A stretch of 62,093 nt of DNA from an uncultured Alphaproteobacteria bacterium (GTDB lineage: Bacteria; Pseudomonadota; Alphaproteobacteria; Caulobacterales; Aquidulcibacteraceae): NCBI GenBank assembly GCA_902826335.1, contig CADEEL010000014.1, positions 6,418 through 68,510 of the forward strand, written 5' to 3'. Below, one piece after another: positions 8,545 through 16,434 of this stretch (its first letter is position 1; each line of letters opens with the position of its first letter). A program made the translations under genes and the position numbers. Below the pieces are notes generated by a model. It was not told the DNA's origin. It did no database searches and saw only the letters and a list, made by a program, of their open reading frames with translations.

Positions 8545-10076
8545 AGCTGCGACAGTGCCTCCCGAAGAATCTGGTTCACATTTCTTCGCACGGTGCCGGC
8601 GTGTTTTACTCCGGCACGCCTGGCCAGCCTCTCCGACAGAGCCAGCGCGGCCGCAAGGCGAAGCAGCGGCTCGATATCCTCTGCTTCGGTCTGCGCAAAC
8701 GTGACCATGAACGGGTGCGTCATGGATAATCGTATGTCGATACTGTCGGCGACGCCGGTTGCCCCGTTGCTGTCACTGAAACTCAGCCACTCGCTCTCGG
8801 CAGGATCATCGGTAAGTTGAATCCGCACGGTCCACGGCTCACCGCGAAAGTCGAATTGCAATTCGCGCCGTGCGAGGCTTGCTTGCTCTGGAAGGCTGTC
8901 AGTTTGCGTCTCGATCGGTTCTTGGTCTGCAATTTCAGGCAGCACCTCAGGCGCGGCTCTTAGAATCGCATCGACTGTTCGATTGAGCGCCTGCTCTGCG
9001 GCTTTTGCACGATCCTTCTTTGAGGCCAGGGAGCGATAATTCAAGCATTGCCTCAAGAGCGGAAAGTCATCGCTGTCGAGGTGCTCTTTGAGGAGTTCGA
9101 GGAAGGGCTGCTCATTCTCGTCCCAGCGAAAGCCATCCTTTGTGTGGCTCACTTGAAATCCGTCCAGGTGGAGTTCGCCGAAAAGTCGTAGCGCCGCGAA
9201 ACTGTTTCTTCCGGAACGTCCGAATATGAGAGGTGGCCGGTAGCCCTCTTCACCGCTGCCTTCGATAAGCCTCCCACGGCGAAAGAGTGCAAATCCCGAT
9301 CGCGCATAATTGCCCGGATCAAGCAGCGCAGCGAAACCGCTGACGGCCAGCCCGTCACCGAGATCGAAAATTATTTCCTTGCGCCATGTAATCTCTGGAC
9401 CGGTGGGGTCGCGGTAGTATGGAGCCTTCAGAACCGGAAACGGTTGAAACTCCAGCAGCTCGCCGTTGAACCTCAACTCCAGCGTCCCATCGCGCACAAA
9501 GACGCGATAGATGTCGGCCAGGTGCTCCTTTATCTTCCCGAGCGTGCGGCCCACCGGAATGGTGTGCAAACCTTCCAACACGAGTTCTGTGTAGTGCGCA
9601 TCGATTGGCGCCGGGCGTTGTTCAATCTCAAGCTCTTCAAGATCGTCCCGCACGATGTGCGCGATATCAAAGCGAACCGTTCGCTCAATCGACTCTCCAA
9701 GAGCCTTCGTGCGCACTTGCCATTTTGAAGCGAACCAACACGCGGCGCTTTTCATGCCCATGCCGAATTCAGACAAACCTGTTCGATCCGGGGGCACCAC
9801 GGCGGGTCGAAACGCTCTCGGGAAGGTAGTGAGGTCGATTCCGGCGGCATTGTCCCTAACCACGATGCGCCCCGGCAACGACGCATCGATGTCTATGGCG
9901 ACTTTCAAACGCCAATTTTCGCCGTGAAGGGCGCGAAGCGGCCCAGACGTCGCCGCACCGCTTTGGATGGCGTTGTCTACGAACTCCGCCATGGCGAACC
10001 AGGGCTTGTAATTCAGATGTCGCAGCACCGACAAAACGCTCACGCCCGGTCGGATGCTGACTCGTGCTCCTGACAT
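8541..10076 (-). CDS. GHKL (MutL/MORC-like) ATPase of the restriction system
   Basis: Three Bergerat-fold motifs are visible near the N-terminus: EFVDNAIQ (Glu and Asn of motif N), DNAAGID (motif G1) and LSEFGMGMKSA (motif G2). That matches the MORC/MutL-like ATPases found in bacterial restriction-modification operons. The later part (about residues 200-330) looks like an S5-type domain. ATP-dependent dimer clamping on DNA is the expected role. The ATG at 10076 is preferred; an in-frame GTG at 10091 is possible. It sits between the methyltransferase and the Z1 gene on one strand. Confidence 0.88.
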   Translation of the reverse strand: MSGARVSIRPGVSVLSVLRHLNYKPWFAMAEFVDNAIQSGAATSGPLRALHGENWRLKVAIDIDASLPGRIVVRDNAAGIDLTTFPRAFRPAVVPPDRTGLSEFGMGMKSAACWFASKWQVRTKALGESIERTVRFDIAHIVRDDLEELEIEQRPAPIDAHYTELVLEGLHTIPVGRTLGKIKEHLADIYRVFVRDGTLELRFNGELLEFQPFPVLKAPYYRDPTGPEITWRKEIIFDLGDGLAVSGFAALLDPGNYARSGFALFRRGRLIEGSGEEGYRPPLIFGRSGRNSFAALRLFGELHLDGFQVSHTKDGFRWDENEQPFLELLKEHLDSDDFPLLRQCLNYRSLASKKDRAKAAEQALNRTVDAILRAAPEVLPEIADQEPIETQTDSLPEQASLARRELQFDFRGEPWTVRIQLTDDPAESEWLSFSDSNGATGVADSIDIRLSMTHPFMVTFAQTEAEDIEPLLRLAAALALSERLARRAGVKHAGTVRRNVNQILREALSQL

Positions 10077-10177
10077 GCTGGCCGCATCCACTGAACGTTC
10101 AATCCCGGTTGCAGTACCGTAGATTGACTCGCGTTAAGGTTCCAAGCCTTCCGCGATTCGGGTTCGATGGATACGAG

Positions 10178-11392
10178 CTATCGGGAACTGGGCGTTCGCT
10201 GATCTCGCCTCATGCGAGCGCCCGGGCCTCGGCCGTGGCCCGGATGTGGCTCATGGACGCCAATCAGAGCTTCATATTTCTTCGCGACCGGACGCCGCCG
10301 TTCTGACGGCGGAGACGATGCACCTTGTTCCAGAAGGAGTTTAGGAGTCCGCATGCGAACGCGTTCGCCGAGAAGCTGTCGACGTATCTCCAACCCGAGA
10401 ACTTCCGCGAGCAAAGGTGGTACGGCATTTCCAATTTGCCGCACTTGCTGCGAGCGGTCGCCACTGAATTTCCATGTGTCGGGAAAACTTTGTAAGCGCG
10501 CGAGTTCTCGAATGGAGAGAAGGCGATTCTTCCAATGGTATGGACCAGTGTTTTGGGATGGGCTCGCGGGCAGCGTCCATGAAGGACGGTCCTTCGCCAG
10601 CTTTAGCAAGAAACTCCAATAGCGAGTGCGCCATCCAAATAGCGGGACGCCTCCGCCGCGATCAGTGTGCCAAAGGTAGTTTTCGCCTTCCGGTATTGAC
10701 GGAAGCAGATCGGCCCACCGCCCCCGCACCTCCAGCGAGCCGTCGTGCCGTGAGTTTTCAAGATCGCCGATCGCATCCCAAGCTGTGGTAAACCGTTTCA
10801 ACGGTGCTTCGCCATGTGTCGCTGCCGGCATCGAAAAAGTTCGACCGTCACGATCAAGAACCATTATCAGGCGGCGGCGATGTTGGGGCACGCCGAAGTC
10901 GGCAGCATCAAGAAGAGCGCTCGTGAGGCGATATTTGGTGCCGTGTCGTCGATTGAGCTTGTCCACACCGCCTTGAATAGTCTCAATACCGCCCCTCGCG
11001 CCAAGTGCACCAAACCCTGGCACGTTCTCAATGAGTACGACGCGCGGCAGCACTTCGCCGACTAGCCGTAAAAGTCCGCGAAGCGTGTCCGAGCGAGGAT
11101 CGTGCAGGCCGAGAGGAGAGCCGTAGCGCCAGTTTGCCGACTTCGAGAACGGTTGGCAGGGAGGGCCGGCAGTTATGAGATCGATTTCTTGTACGCCCGC
11201 CGCATCGACAAGGGTCGTTGCCTGCACTTTGGAAATGTCTTGCTCAAGGACGTTTCCAACCCGGTTTGAACGCAGTGCATCAGCGCACGCAGCATCGAAA
11301 TCGAGCGACACGAGGGTCTCAAAGCCCGACGCTTTGAGCCCGCAGTCTAGCCCACCAGCGCCTGCGAACAGTGAAATGACTGACTTACTCAA
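10178..11392 (-). CDS. C5 cytosine-specific DNA methyltransferase
   Basis: All major m5C motifs are present in order: FAGAGGL (I, SAM binding), GPPCQPF with catalytic C79 (IV), IENVPGF (VI), QHRRRL (VIII), and QIGNAVPP (X) near the C-terminus. At 404 residues it is typical. The start is a TTG (11392) with AGGGG just upstream. It should methylate the host target site so that the downstream ATPase/nuclease genes cut only foreign DNA. It is the promoter-proximal gene of the operon. The last 60 residues are Arg/Pro-rich and unassigned. Confidence 0.95.
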   Translation of the reverse strand: MSKSVISLFAGAGGLDCGLKASGFETLVSLDFDAACADALRSNRVGNVLEQDISKVQATTLVDAAGVQEIDLITAGPPCQPFSKSANWRYGSPLGLHDPRSDTLRGLLRLVGEVLPRVVLIENVPGFGALGARGGIETIQGGVDKLNRRHGTKYRLTSALLDAADFGVPQHRRRLIMVLDRDGRTFSMPAATHGEAPLKRFTTAWDAIGDLENSRHDGSLEVRGRWADLLPSIPEGENYLWHTDRGGGVPLFGWRTRYWSFLLKLAKDRPSWTLPASPSQNTGPYHWKNRLLSIRELARLQSFPDTWKFSGDRSQQVRQIGNAVPPLLAEVLGLEIRRQLLGERVRMRTPKLLLEQGASSPPSERRRPVAKKYEALIGVHEPHPGHGRGPGARMRRDQRTPSSR

Positions 11393-11787
11393 TGGCGACC
11401 CCTAGGCCTTTCGATAGTGCGCTTCGATCGAGGCGTCGAGCTCTGGCCGACATCTCTTCTCTGTTACTGCCCTGTGGTCGATGCCGCCGGCAGGCGCCAT
11501 CGACTTCTGTTCGGGACGCCCCGCGGCCCGACGCTCACACGTCAGCCATCGCGCGCAGCGCGGACCAAGGGACGCGCGAAGCGCGGCGCGGCACGCGCTT
11601 GCCCTTGGTGCGCGCGAGCACGGTGGCACTCCTCTGTTGCCCGTTGTTGCCAACCGTTTCCCGTTGTTTCCGCCCCCTGGCGGCATGCCTCAGAATGCCT
11701 GTCAATAGGCACGGATAGGCCCGTTGACAGGGCGCAGCCGGCGATGAGTCTCGGGCATGCCTGTGGATAACTCAGAAGGAGTTGGAC
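11393..11787. other. Gene-free spacer between the methyltransferase and an AlpA-like gene
   Basis: No frame here has a convincing start plus protein-like content. The left part should hold the promoter of the leftward methyltransferase operon and the right part that of the rightward AlpA-like gene (a TTGACA lies at 11724-11729, but no good -10 box follows). Short repeats are present: GCATGCCT occurs twice (near 11682 and 11754) and GTTGCC/GTTTCC-type units recur near 11635-11670. Confidence 0.5.
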
Positions 11788-12087
11788 ATGACCAGTAATG
11801 GCCCGCAACGCATCAATCGCCTGCTGTCGCGCAAGGACGCTGCAACTTTCCTGACCGAACTCGGCCTTGCGATTTCCGCGCAGACGCTGGCGCGGCTCTT
11901 CTGCGAGAAGAAGGGACCGATGTGCATGCGTGTCGGCAGCCGCGCCATGTACCGAGAGCGCGACCTCATTGAGTATTTGCGGCAGCAATGCAGCGCGCCG
12001 CGCCAATCGTCGGGCGAGCCGCTGCAGCCCGCGTCGAACGATCACCTGCCGTTTCCCGCGAACGATCGTGGTGACCTTGGCGCTTGA
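11788..12087 (+). CDS. AlpA-like helix-turn-helix regulator, copy 1
   Basis: ATG 11788 follows AAGGAG at a 6-base spacing. The 99-residue protein carries a MerR/excisionase-type fold: RLLSRKDAATFLTELG, then TLARLF and a wing before SRAMYRERDLIEYL. Such proteins control excision or transfer genes in integrative elements. A clear paralogue, about half identical over the core, is encoded on the other strand at 15869-16144. It converges on the unknown gene at 12091. DNA binding is well supported; the target is unknown. Confidence 0.75.
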   Translation: MTSNGPQRINRLLSRKDAATFLTELGLAISAQTLARLFCEKKGPMCMRVGSRAMYRERDLIEYLRQQCSAPRQSSGEPLQPASNDHLPFPANDRGDLGA

Positions 12088-12090
12088 ACG

Positions 12091-12420
12091 CTAATCGCCA
12101 TTCGCTGTCCCTCTCGTGGAGTGCAGCCGCAGCGCGTTTGCGAAGTGTGTGTGGACGCCAGTGACAATCAACGACACGCCATGCGTCTTCCCTGTCGGAT
12201 CGGGCCGTCTGATCCGTGTTGTGAACCCTCGGAGTGTGATCACGTCGCCGCAGCGCTGCGCTCGGTCGATCTGCGCGCAGAGGCCCTCGTGATCGCAATA
12301 ACAACCCAGCACCTCAACCTGGTGCAGGCGCCACTTTCCGAAGTCGAGGTGCGGGGTCTTCAGGAGTATCAGATACTCGAAGCGGTCGAACACTCGGCCG
12401 GTCGCGCGCCACTTGCGCAT
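12091..12420 (-). CDS. Hypothetical protein, last gene of a four-gene island operon (109 aa)
   Basis: The ATG at 12420 is 4 bases past the stop of the preceding gene. The product is small and basic, with three Cys residues in a loop-like region (VLGCYCDHEGLC and AQRCGDVI), which could bind metal or nucleic acid, and a beta-rich make-up that suggests a small OB or single-strand-binding fold. No family is recognised. The tight operon spacing and protein-like composition support it being real. Confidence 0.55.
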   Translation of the reverse strand: MRKWRATGRVFDRFEYLILLKTPHLDFGKWRLHQVEVLGCYCDHEGLCAQIDRAQRCGDVITLRGFTTRIRRPDPTGKTHGVSLIVTGVHTHFANALRLHSTRGTANGD

Positions 12421-12424
12421 GGCC

Positions 12425-12886
12425 TCAGCCCTTTCGGCCCATGACGCGCAAGTCCTCGATGGTGCTTAGCAATATGCGATGCGCGCCTGGGTAATCCTCC
12501 GGATCAATGATCTCCGCGACGACGCTCAGCTTGGCGGCGGCGCCGTCCATTGTGAGCGCGGGAACGCCCCGCAATCGCCGGACGATGCGAACGCCCGCTC
12601 GCACACAGCGCTCGTACTCCGCATCGATGGTGTAAAGCAGCTGCGCTTCAGGCAGCGCACGCTGCTCGGCTTTGCTGAGACTGAACCAATCGCGGTTGTC
12701 GCCTAGCCACGCCTCGCGGTCGCCCCACTTGCGCATGAGAAACTCCTGGCGGCGCGCAAGCTCACCATAGTGAGCGCACAGCAGGAGCACCGGATCGGCG
12801 GCGGCGGCAGGAGTGAACTTGCCGTCTGCAAGGAGCGGCGCCGACCCCAGGGCGGCAACGACCCTGCGGCGTGAGAAGCGAGCCAT
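12425..12886 (-). CDS. Hypothetical protein with Tat-like N-terminus (153 aa), paralogue of the gene at 13131
   Basis: It opens with FSRRRVVAALGSAPLL and an AAAA stretch, which resembles a twin-arginine signal, though export is uncertain. The C-terminal half (TMDGAAAKLSVVAEI, then PEDYPG) aligns with TTHLGICGKLAVAAVEA and PEDHPE in the 159-residue product two genes upstream, so the two are diverged paralogues. The ATG at 12886 overlaps the stop of the small membrane protein gene. Function unknown. Confidence 0.6.
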   Translation of the reverse strand: MARFSRRRVVAALGSAPLLADGKFTPAAAADPVLLLCAHYGELARRQEFLMRKWGDREAWLGDNRDWFSLSKAEQRALPEAQLLYTIDAEYERCVRAGVRIVRRLRGVPALTMDGAAAKLSVVAEIIDPEDYPGAHRILLSTIEDLRVMGRKG

Positions 12887-13128
12887 CAGCGCACCCGTCG
12901 CAAGCCGTAGCGAACCGTCTCAATGAGACAGCCTGAGACGAGCACCGCCGCGAGCAGTCCGCCGCCAGCGCTGTCGAAGTGAACGCCGACGAAATGCCCG
13001 GCGACAATGCCGGCATAGCTCGGCGGACCGAGCACGAGCAGAATGATCAGCCAATACCAGAGCAGCCGCAGCACGATGACCGCCACGGTGAGCAAGAGCG
13101 CGAAGCCGGCGAGCGAGCCCCAATCCAT
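12886..13128 (-). CDS. Small two-helix membrane protein (80 aa)
   Basis: Hydrophobic helices span about residues 6-34 (LLTVAVIVLRLLWYWLIILLVL) and 55-70, separated by a Gly/His-rich loop, with an Arg-rich C-terminus. It is sandwiched between two paralogous genes with Tat-like N-termini; its stop overlaps the next ATG and only 2 bases separate it from the upstream gene. It may anchor or export one of those products. No family is recognised. Confidence 0.6.
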   Translation of the reverse strand: MDWGSLAGFALLLTVAVIVLRLLWYWLIILLVLGPPSYAGIVAGHFVGVHFDSAGGGLLAAVLVSGCLIETVRYGLRRVR

Positions 13129-13130
13129 CG

Positions 13131-13610
13131 TCAGCCGCCGTGCAGTGCGCGGTAGTCGCGCAATATGCTTTCGATCAGATGATGCAGCTCTGGATGATCT
13201 TCGGGGCAGGCTTCGACCGCCGCGACCGCAAGCTTGCCGCAGATGCCTAAGTGCGTGGTCGCGACGATGCTGGGCAATGACGCTAGCAGCACTTGGTTCT
13301 GCTCATGTAACGCGTCCATTTCATCGTAGAGCGCGTCCATCTCCAACTGCTCGCGGTGGCGACCGCGCTGAGTGCGATTGAGCTTGGGCCAGTTGAGTTC
13401 GGCGAAAGCGCGGTTCTCGATCTGCTGCCAGCGATGCCCGAGGTGCTGCTGTTCGCAGTGCCGCGCGAGAAAGGTTTCGCATGCGGACACGGCGGTATCG
13501 CCGTTGAATGAGGTTATCGTGATGGTGCTGGCAGCCCCGAGAACGCAGCGGCGTGAGGGCCCACTGAGACAAGCGCTCTCATGCGCCGCCGGAGGCGTGC
13601 GTCGGGACAT
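13131..13610 (-). CDS. Hypothetical protein, first gene of the four-gene operon (159 aa)
   Basis: The N-terminus contains PSRRCVLGAAS, again Tat-like, but preceded by about 18 extra residues, so the true start may be internal. The middle is a charged, coiled-coil-prone stretch (LEMDALYDEMDALHEQNQ) and the C-terminal domain is shared with the 12425-12886 product. The gene faces the XRE regulator across a 97-base gap holding repeated CCCAAAGG boxes, so this operon is probably under that regulator. Function unknown. Confidence 0.55.
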   Translation of the reverse strand: MSRRTPPAAHESACLSGPSRRCVLGAASTITITSFNGDTAVSACETFLARHCEQQHLGHRWQQIENRAFAELNWPKLNRTQRGRHREQLEMDALYDEMDALHEQNQVLLASLPSIVATTHLGICGKLAVAAVEACPEDHPELHHLIESILRDYRALHGG

Positions 13611-13636
13611 TGGTAATGCTTTCGGTCTAGGTTGAT

Positions 13637-13695
13637 CCCAAGGGTATCAAATCACCCGCAAGAGTCAACCCAAAGGGATCAAATAATCCCAAAGG
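13637..13695. promoter_or_regulatory. Repeated CCCAAAGG boxes between divergent genes (probable XRE operator)
   Basis: CCCAAGGGTATCAAAT (13637-13652) and CCCAAAGGGATCAAAT (13669-13684) start 32 bases apart, about three helical turns. A third partial box, CCCAAAGG, begins near 13688. They fill the gap between the leftward four-gene operon and the rightward XRE gene. Spacing on one DNA face and location suggest autoregulation plus control of the operon. This is inference from pattern and position. Confidence 0.55.
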
Positions 13696-13707
13696 AACGG
13701 GGTCCCG

Positions 13708-13950
13708 ATGTTGATTGCGGCGCAAATTCGAGCTGCTCGTGCTCTTCTCGACTGGAGTCAGCGGCAGCTGGCCGAGAAATCGAAACTGTCGGTGCCCACC
13801 ATCAAACGGATGGAAGGGGCTATGGGGCCCGAGCGCAGTACCGAGGCGAATGTTGAGGCGGTGCGGCGCGCTCTTGAAAGCGCTGGAATTGTTTTTCTGG
13901 ACACGAAGCAAAACAAGGACGGCGGCGCTGGCGTGCGACTGAAGAAGTGA
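13708..13950 (+). CDS. XRE-family helix-turn-helix regulator (80 aa)
   Basis: The sequence IRAARALLDWSQRQLAEKSKLSVPTIKRMEG is a typical Cro/CI-type helix-turn-helix over residues 6-37, followed by a short tail including RRALESAGIVF, which is common in small single-domain XRE regulators of alphaproteobacteria. The start is ATG 13708. Divergent orientation from the four-gene operon and boxes in the intervening DNA point to a local repressor. Confidence 0.9.
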   Translation: MLIAAQIRAARALLDWSQRQLAEKSKLSVPTIKRMEGAMGPERSTEANVEAVRRALESAGIVFLDTKQNKDGGAGVRLKK

Positions 13951-14043
13951 TGTCGGCTGGGGGGCACCAACGGACAGCCCTACGACGCCTCTCACTAGGC
14001 AAATGCGGACACGCTGTCCGTAGGCACGCCGTGCGATTCCAGC

Positions 14044-14835
14044 CTAGGTCATTCGTATCGCCAACAATTCGCAAAGGATAACGCGTGCCCAGATGTGCAA
14101 GCGCGCTACTTCGTCCTTTGTCGTCGGGGTGTGCGTTGACGTGCTGGACCGGGTGTAAACAGAGCGGGTGATGCCGCCCAAGCTCTCCTCGATATGGCGA
14201 ATTGCATCTTCTGACGTGGCCATTTGGCCGCTGTTCATGTCGCGGTTGCGGAGAATGAAGCGGGTCTTTTGCTTCATGGTTGGACGTTTGGCATCCGGTT
14301 CCGGTTTATAATTCGGCATACCCTCCACGTCTTTGTCCGGCGCTAGCTTATCCAGCGTTTCGCGAAGTGCTTCGCGAAGGTCTGTTGCTGTGCCGCGCCA
14401 GGAAACGCGGTCGGTCGCAAGGTCCGCCATCGCCTGTCGATAGCACGTAGCAGCGGGTGGACAGATTTCTTCCAGCGTCGCGACGATGTCGTCGTCAACC
14501 CGCGTGGCAACGCCGCTGGAGCCGATTGCCGGTTTAGCGAGGCTCATGCCTTCCAACCGGACTAAAAGCTTTCGTGCTTCCGTCAGCGTGTCGAGACACT
14601 TTTGCTTCGAGGGATTTTTCCGCGAAAGATCGTGCAAAAGACTGAAAGCTTTGTCCGCCGCCGCCACGTCCGCTTCGCCGCTCGGCAACTGACCTCGCAC
14701 TCCCGAAAAATACTCCGCCGCCAGCGTGTGAAGGCTGGCAGCAATGGCTTTCGAAAAGATTTGATTGCTCTGAACCTGACGAACGAGCTTCTTCACTTGA
14801 TCGAGGTTACGCAAAATCGCGGCGATGTCGGACAT
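14044..14835 (-). CDS. HEPN-motif protein, candidate RNase or defence effector (263 aa)
   Basis: Near the C-terminus R229-SSTST-H235 is an R-x5-H motif of the kind used by HEPN ribonucleases (R-x4-6-H), set before a helix ending VILCELLAI. A preceding block with PTMKQKTRFILRNR is conserved-looking. It resembles proteins annotated as predicted pPIWI-associating nucleases, but that is from memory and unverified. The upstream gene ends 7 bases before it, so the two form a pair. An RNA-cutting toxin-like role in phage defence is a reasonable hypothesis, not shown. Confidence 0.6.
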   Translation of the reverse strand: MSDIAAILRNLDQVKKLVRQVQSNQIFSKAIAASLHTLAAEYFSGVRGQLPSGEADVAAADKAFSLLHDLSRKNPSKQKCLDTLTEARKLLVRLEGMSLAKPAIGSSGVATRVDDDIVATLEEICPPAATCYRQAMADLATDRVSWRGTATDLREALRETLDKLAPDKDVEGMPNYKPEPDAKRPTMKQKTRFILRNRDMNSGQMATSEDAIRHIEESLGGITRSVYTRSSTSTHTPTTKDEVARLHIWARVILCELLAIRMT

Positions 14836-14842
14836 AGCACAG

Positions 14843-15352
14843 CTAGTCCTTTGTTTTCCGAGGCATACTGTGCACGACCGCGTTGTAGCCGACGCGGTTC
14901 AGCTTGTAGACGCCCCGCGATTCCAACTCGAAGTAGCCTGCCTTCTTCGCATCAGGCAGAACTTGTTCGACAGCCTGCGGCAACTTGAATCCGGCCTGTT
15001 TGAAATACTTCTCAATGTCGGCCGCGTTGATCGTCGGCTGGCCCTCTATCTCCGACAGATAGTAGGCAACCACACATGCCATCTCACGCGCTGACGATGG
15101 CTGCTTTTCGTTTTTCAGTGTCTTGATGTCGATGTCAGGCGAAAGCCCCGGCTGGGCCGAAGGGGCCTTGGCGGGTTCGATCCTCACTGCTCCGGCGGGG
15201 ATAGGTTGCGCGCCAGCGCCAGACGGCAGCGCTATTTTCAACAGCGCACAAACGGTCGTCAGTATCGTTTGGCGCTCATGCGCATCAAATGTTTCGAGGG
15301 CCTTGGTGATTTCATCAATCGCCCCTCCGACAGTTGGCTTCGTCACGGTCAT
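14843..15352 (-). CDS. Partner protein of the HEPN-motif gene (169 aa)
   Basis: ATG 15352 starts the protein. Residues 1-45 form a helical N-terminal segment, then a Pro/Ala-rich linker, then a compact domain with SAREMACVVAYYLSEI, INAADIEKYFKQAGFKLP and a final GVYKLNRVGYN. The last domain reads like a winged-helix or small adaptor fold. It is translated just ahead of the HEPN-motif gene with a 7-base gap, as an antitoxin, sensor or adaptor would be. No family name is recognised. Confidence 0.6.
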   Translation of the reverse strand: MTVTKPTVGGAIDEITKALETFDAHERQTILTTVCALLKIALPSGAGAQPIPAGAVRIEPAKAPSAQPGLSPDIDIKTLKNEKQPSSAREMACVVAYYLSEIEGQPTINAADIEKYFKQAGFKLPQAVEQVLPDAKKAGYFELESRGVYKLNRVGYNAVVHSMPRKTKD

Positions 15353-15868
15353 TGGCTTCCTCGCCGATCTCGCTTTCGAACATCTTAGTTCAAATACCAG
15401 TGCATGTCACATTGCGTCATGGTCGTCTAAGTTGCGGGGCATAAAGCACTGATATTATGGTAGTATTATTGCGCAACGTCTTGAGCGATACCTCTTCGTC
15501 GTGGGCATGTACCCGAATCGAATTGGAGATCGACACAAGATGCGTGTTCTTGCGCGGCGCGCAGCGGCTTTCCGCAAATTCGTGGGCGCGGCGCCCTTTC
15601 AAGCCTGCGGCGCCGCACCAATTGGAGTGAACGGCTTGCCGTGCGCCGTGGTCGGAAAGCGAGGGGATCGAAAAGTTTTGGCCGAGATACGGGTGATCCT
15701 TCGGCGACGCATTTCAGGCGGGGGAACGTCCGTTATGCGCTGTTGCTGAGCCGTTTGTGGCGATTCTGAAGCGCCTAAGCCGACTGCGCACAGTCTGGAA
15801 TGCACTCCAAAGCGCCTGCGGCTCAGCGTCCAGCATCGGAAATCGGCGAAGAGCGGAAGTCCCAAATA
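15353..15868. other. Gene-free stretch with an AT-rich promoter-like patch
   Basis: Frames here lack protein-like content. An AT-rich patch at about 15438-15475 (ATAAAG, GATATTATGGTAGTATTATT) stands out in GC-rich DNA and probably holds the promoter of the leftward HEPN pair. The rest, 15480-15868, shows nothing I can name; it may be eroded sequence. Confidence 0.45.
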
Positions 15869-16144
15869 TCATTGTTGAGATCGGACGCCACTAGGCCGCC
15901 GGGGCTCGCTCGACGAACGACGGGGCGCTGAGACGTGTGCCTGGAAGTAATCGTCGAGGTCCGACTTCCAATACATCGCCCGCACGCCGACGTGCGTACA
16001 GAGCGGTCCGGTGCCTTCATGGAATTTGCGCGCCAATGTCTGCGGCGCGGTCTCTAGTCCCAATTCCGTGAGATAGCGCGCCGCGTCCTTGCGCGAATAG
16101 AGCCGATCCTGTGCCTCGACCATAACGAGCGGTGCGTCTTGCAT
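15869..16144 (-). CDS. AlpA-like helix-turn-helix regulator, copy 2
   Basis: The ATG at 16144 has AAAGG about 6 bases upstream and gives 91 residues; a longer frame exists but the internal ATG matches copy 1. RLYSRKDAARYLTELGLETAP, TLARKF and VRAMYWKSDLDDYF align position by position with the protein at 11788-12087, including a shared SAPR..SSEP tail. Both probably arose by duplication within the element or by joining of two elements. A role in excision or transfer control is expected. Confidence 0.75.
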   Translation of the reverse strand: MQDAPLVMVEAQDRLYSRKDAARYLTELGLETAPQTLARKFHEGTGPLCTHVGVRAMYWKSDLDDYFQAHVSAPRRSSSEPRRPSGVRSQQ

Positions 16145-16434
16145 GCTCTGCCTTTCCGAGCTTTTCCGCGCAACAAGGCGAACATCGAGTCGCTCGTGCG
16201 TCAACGCTCATGCCTTGGCGCACGAATTCGCGTCTGGCGCGCGCACGGCTGCAACGCACGGATACGCGAGGATACAGCATCCGTCTCCACGGTCGGCGCT
16301 GCCTAAGCGGCGCTTGAATCGGAATCATCTATCGCACGAAAGTCGCGACACCTGGCCGCAAGTGCGTTCTGCGCTTGAGACCGTGCGCACTGAACAGTGC
16401 AACGGGAGGCAACAGCAGGAAACACCGCGCCACG

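Noticed and set aside
11542..12045. 167-codon minus-strand frame opposite the first AlpA-like gene
   Set aside because: Arg/Ala-rich with no motif; the plus strand has a ribosome site, an HTH fold and a paralogue in the window.
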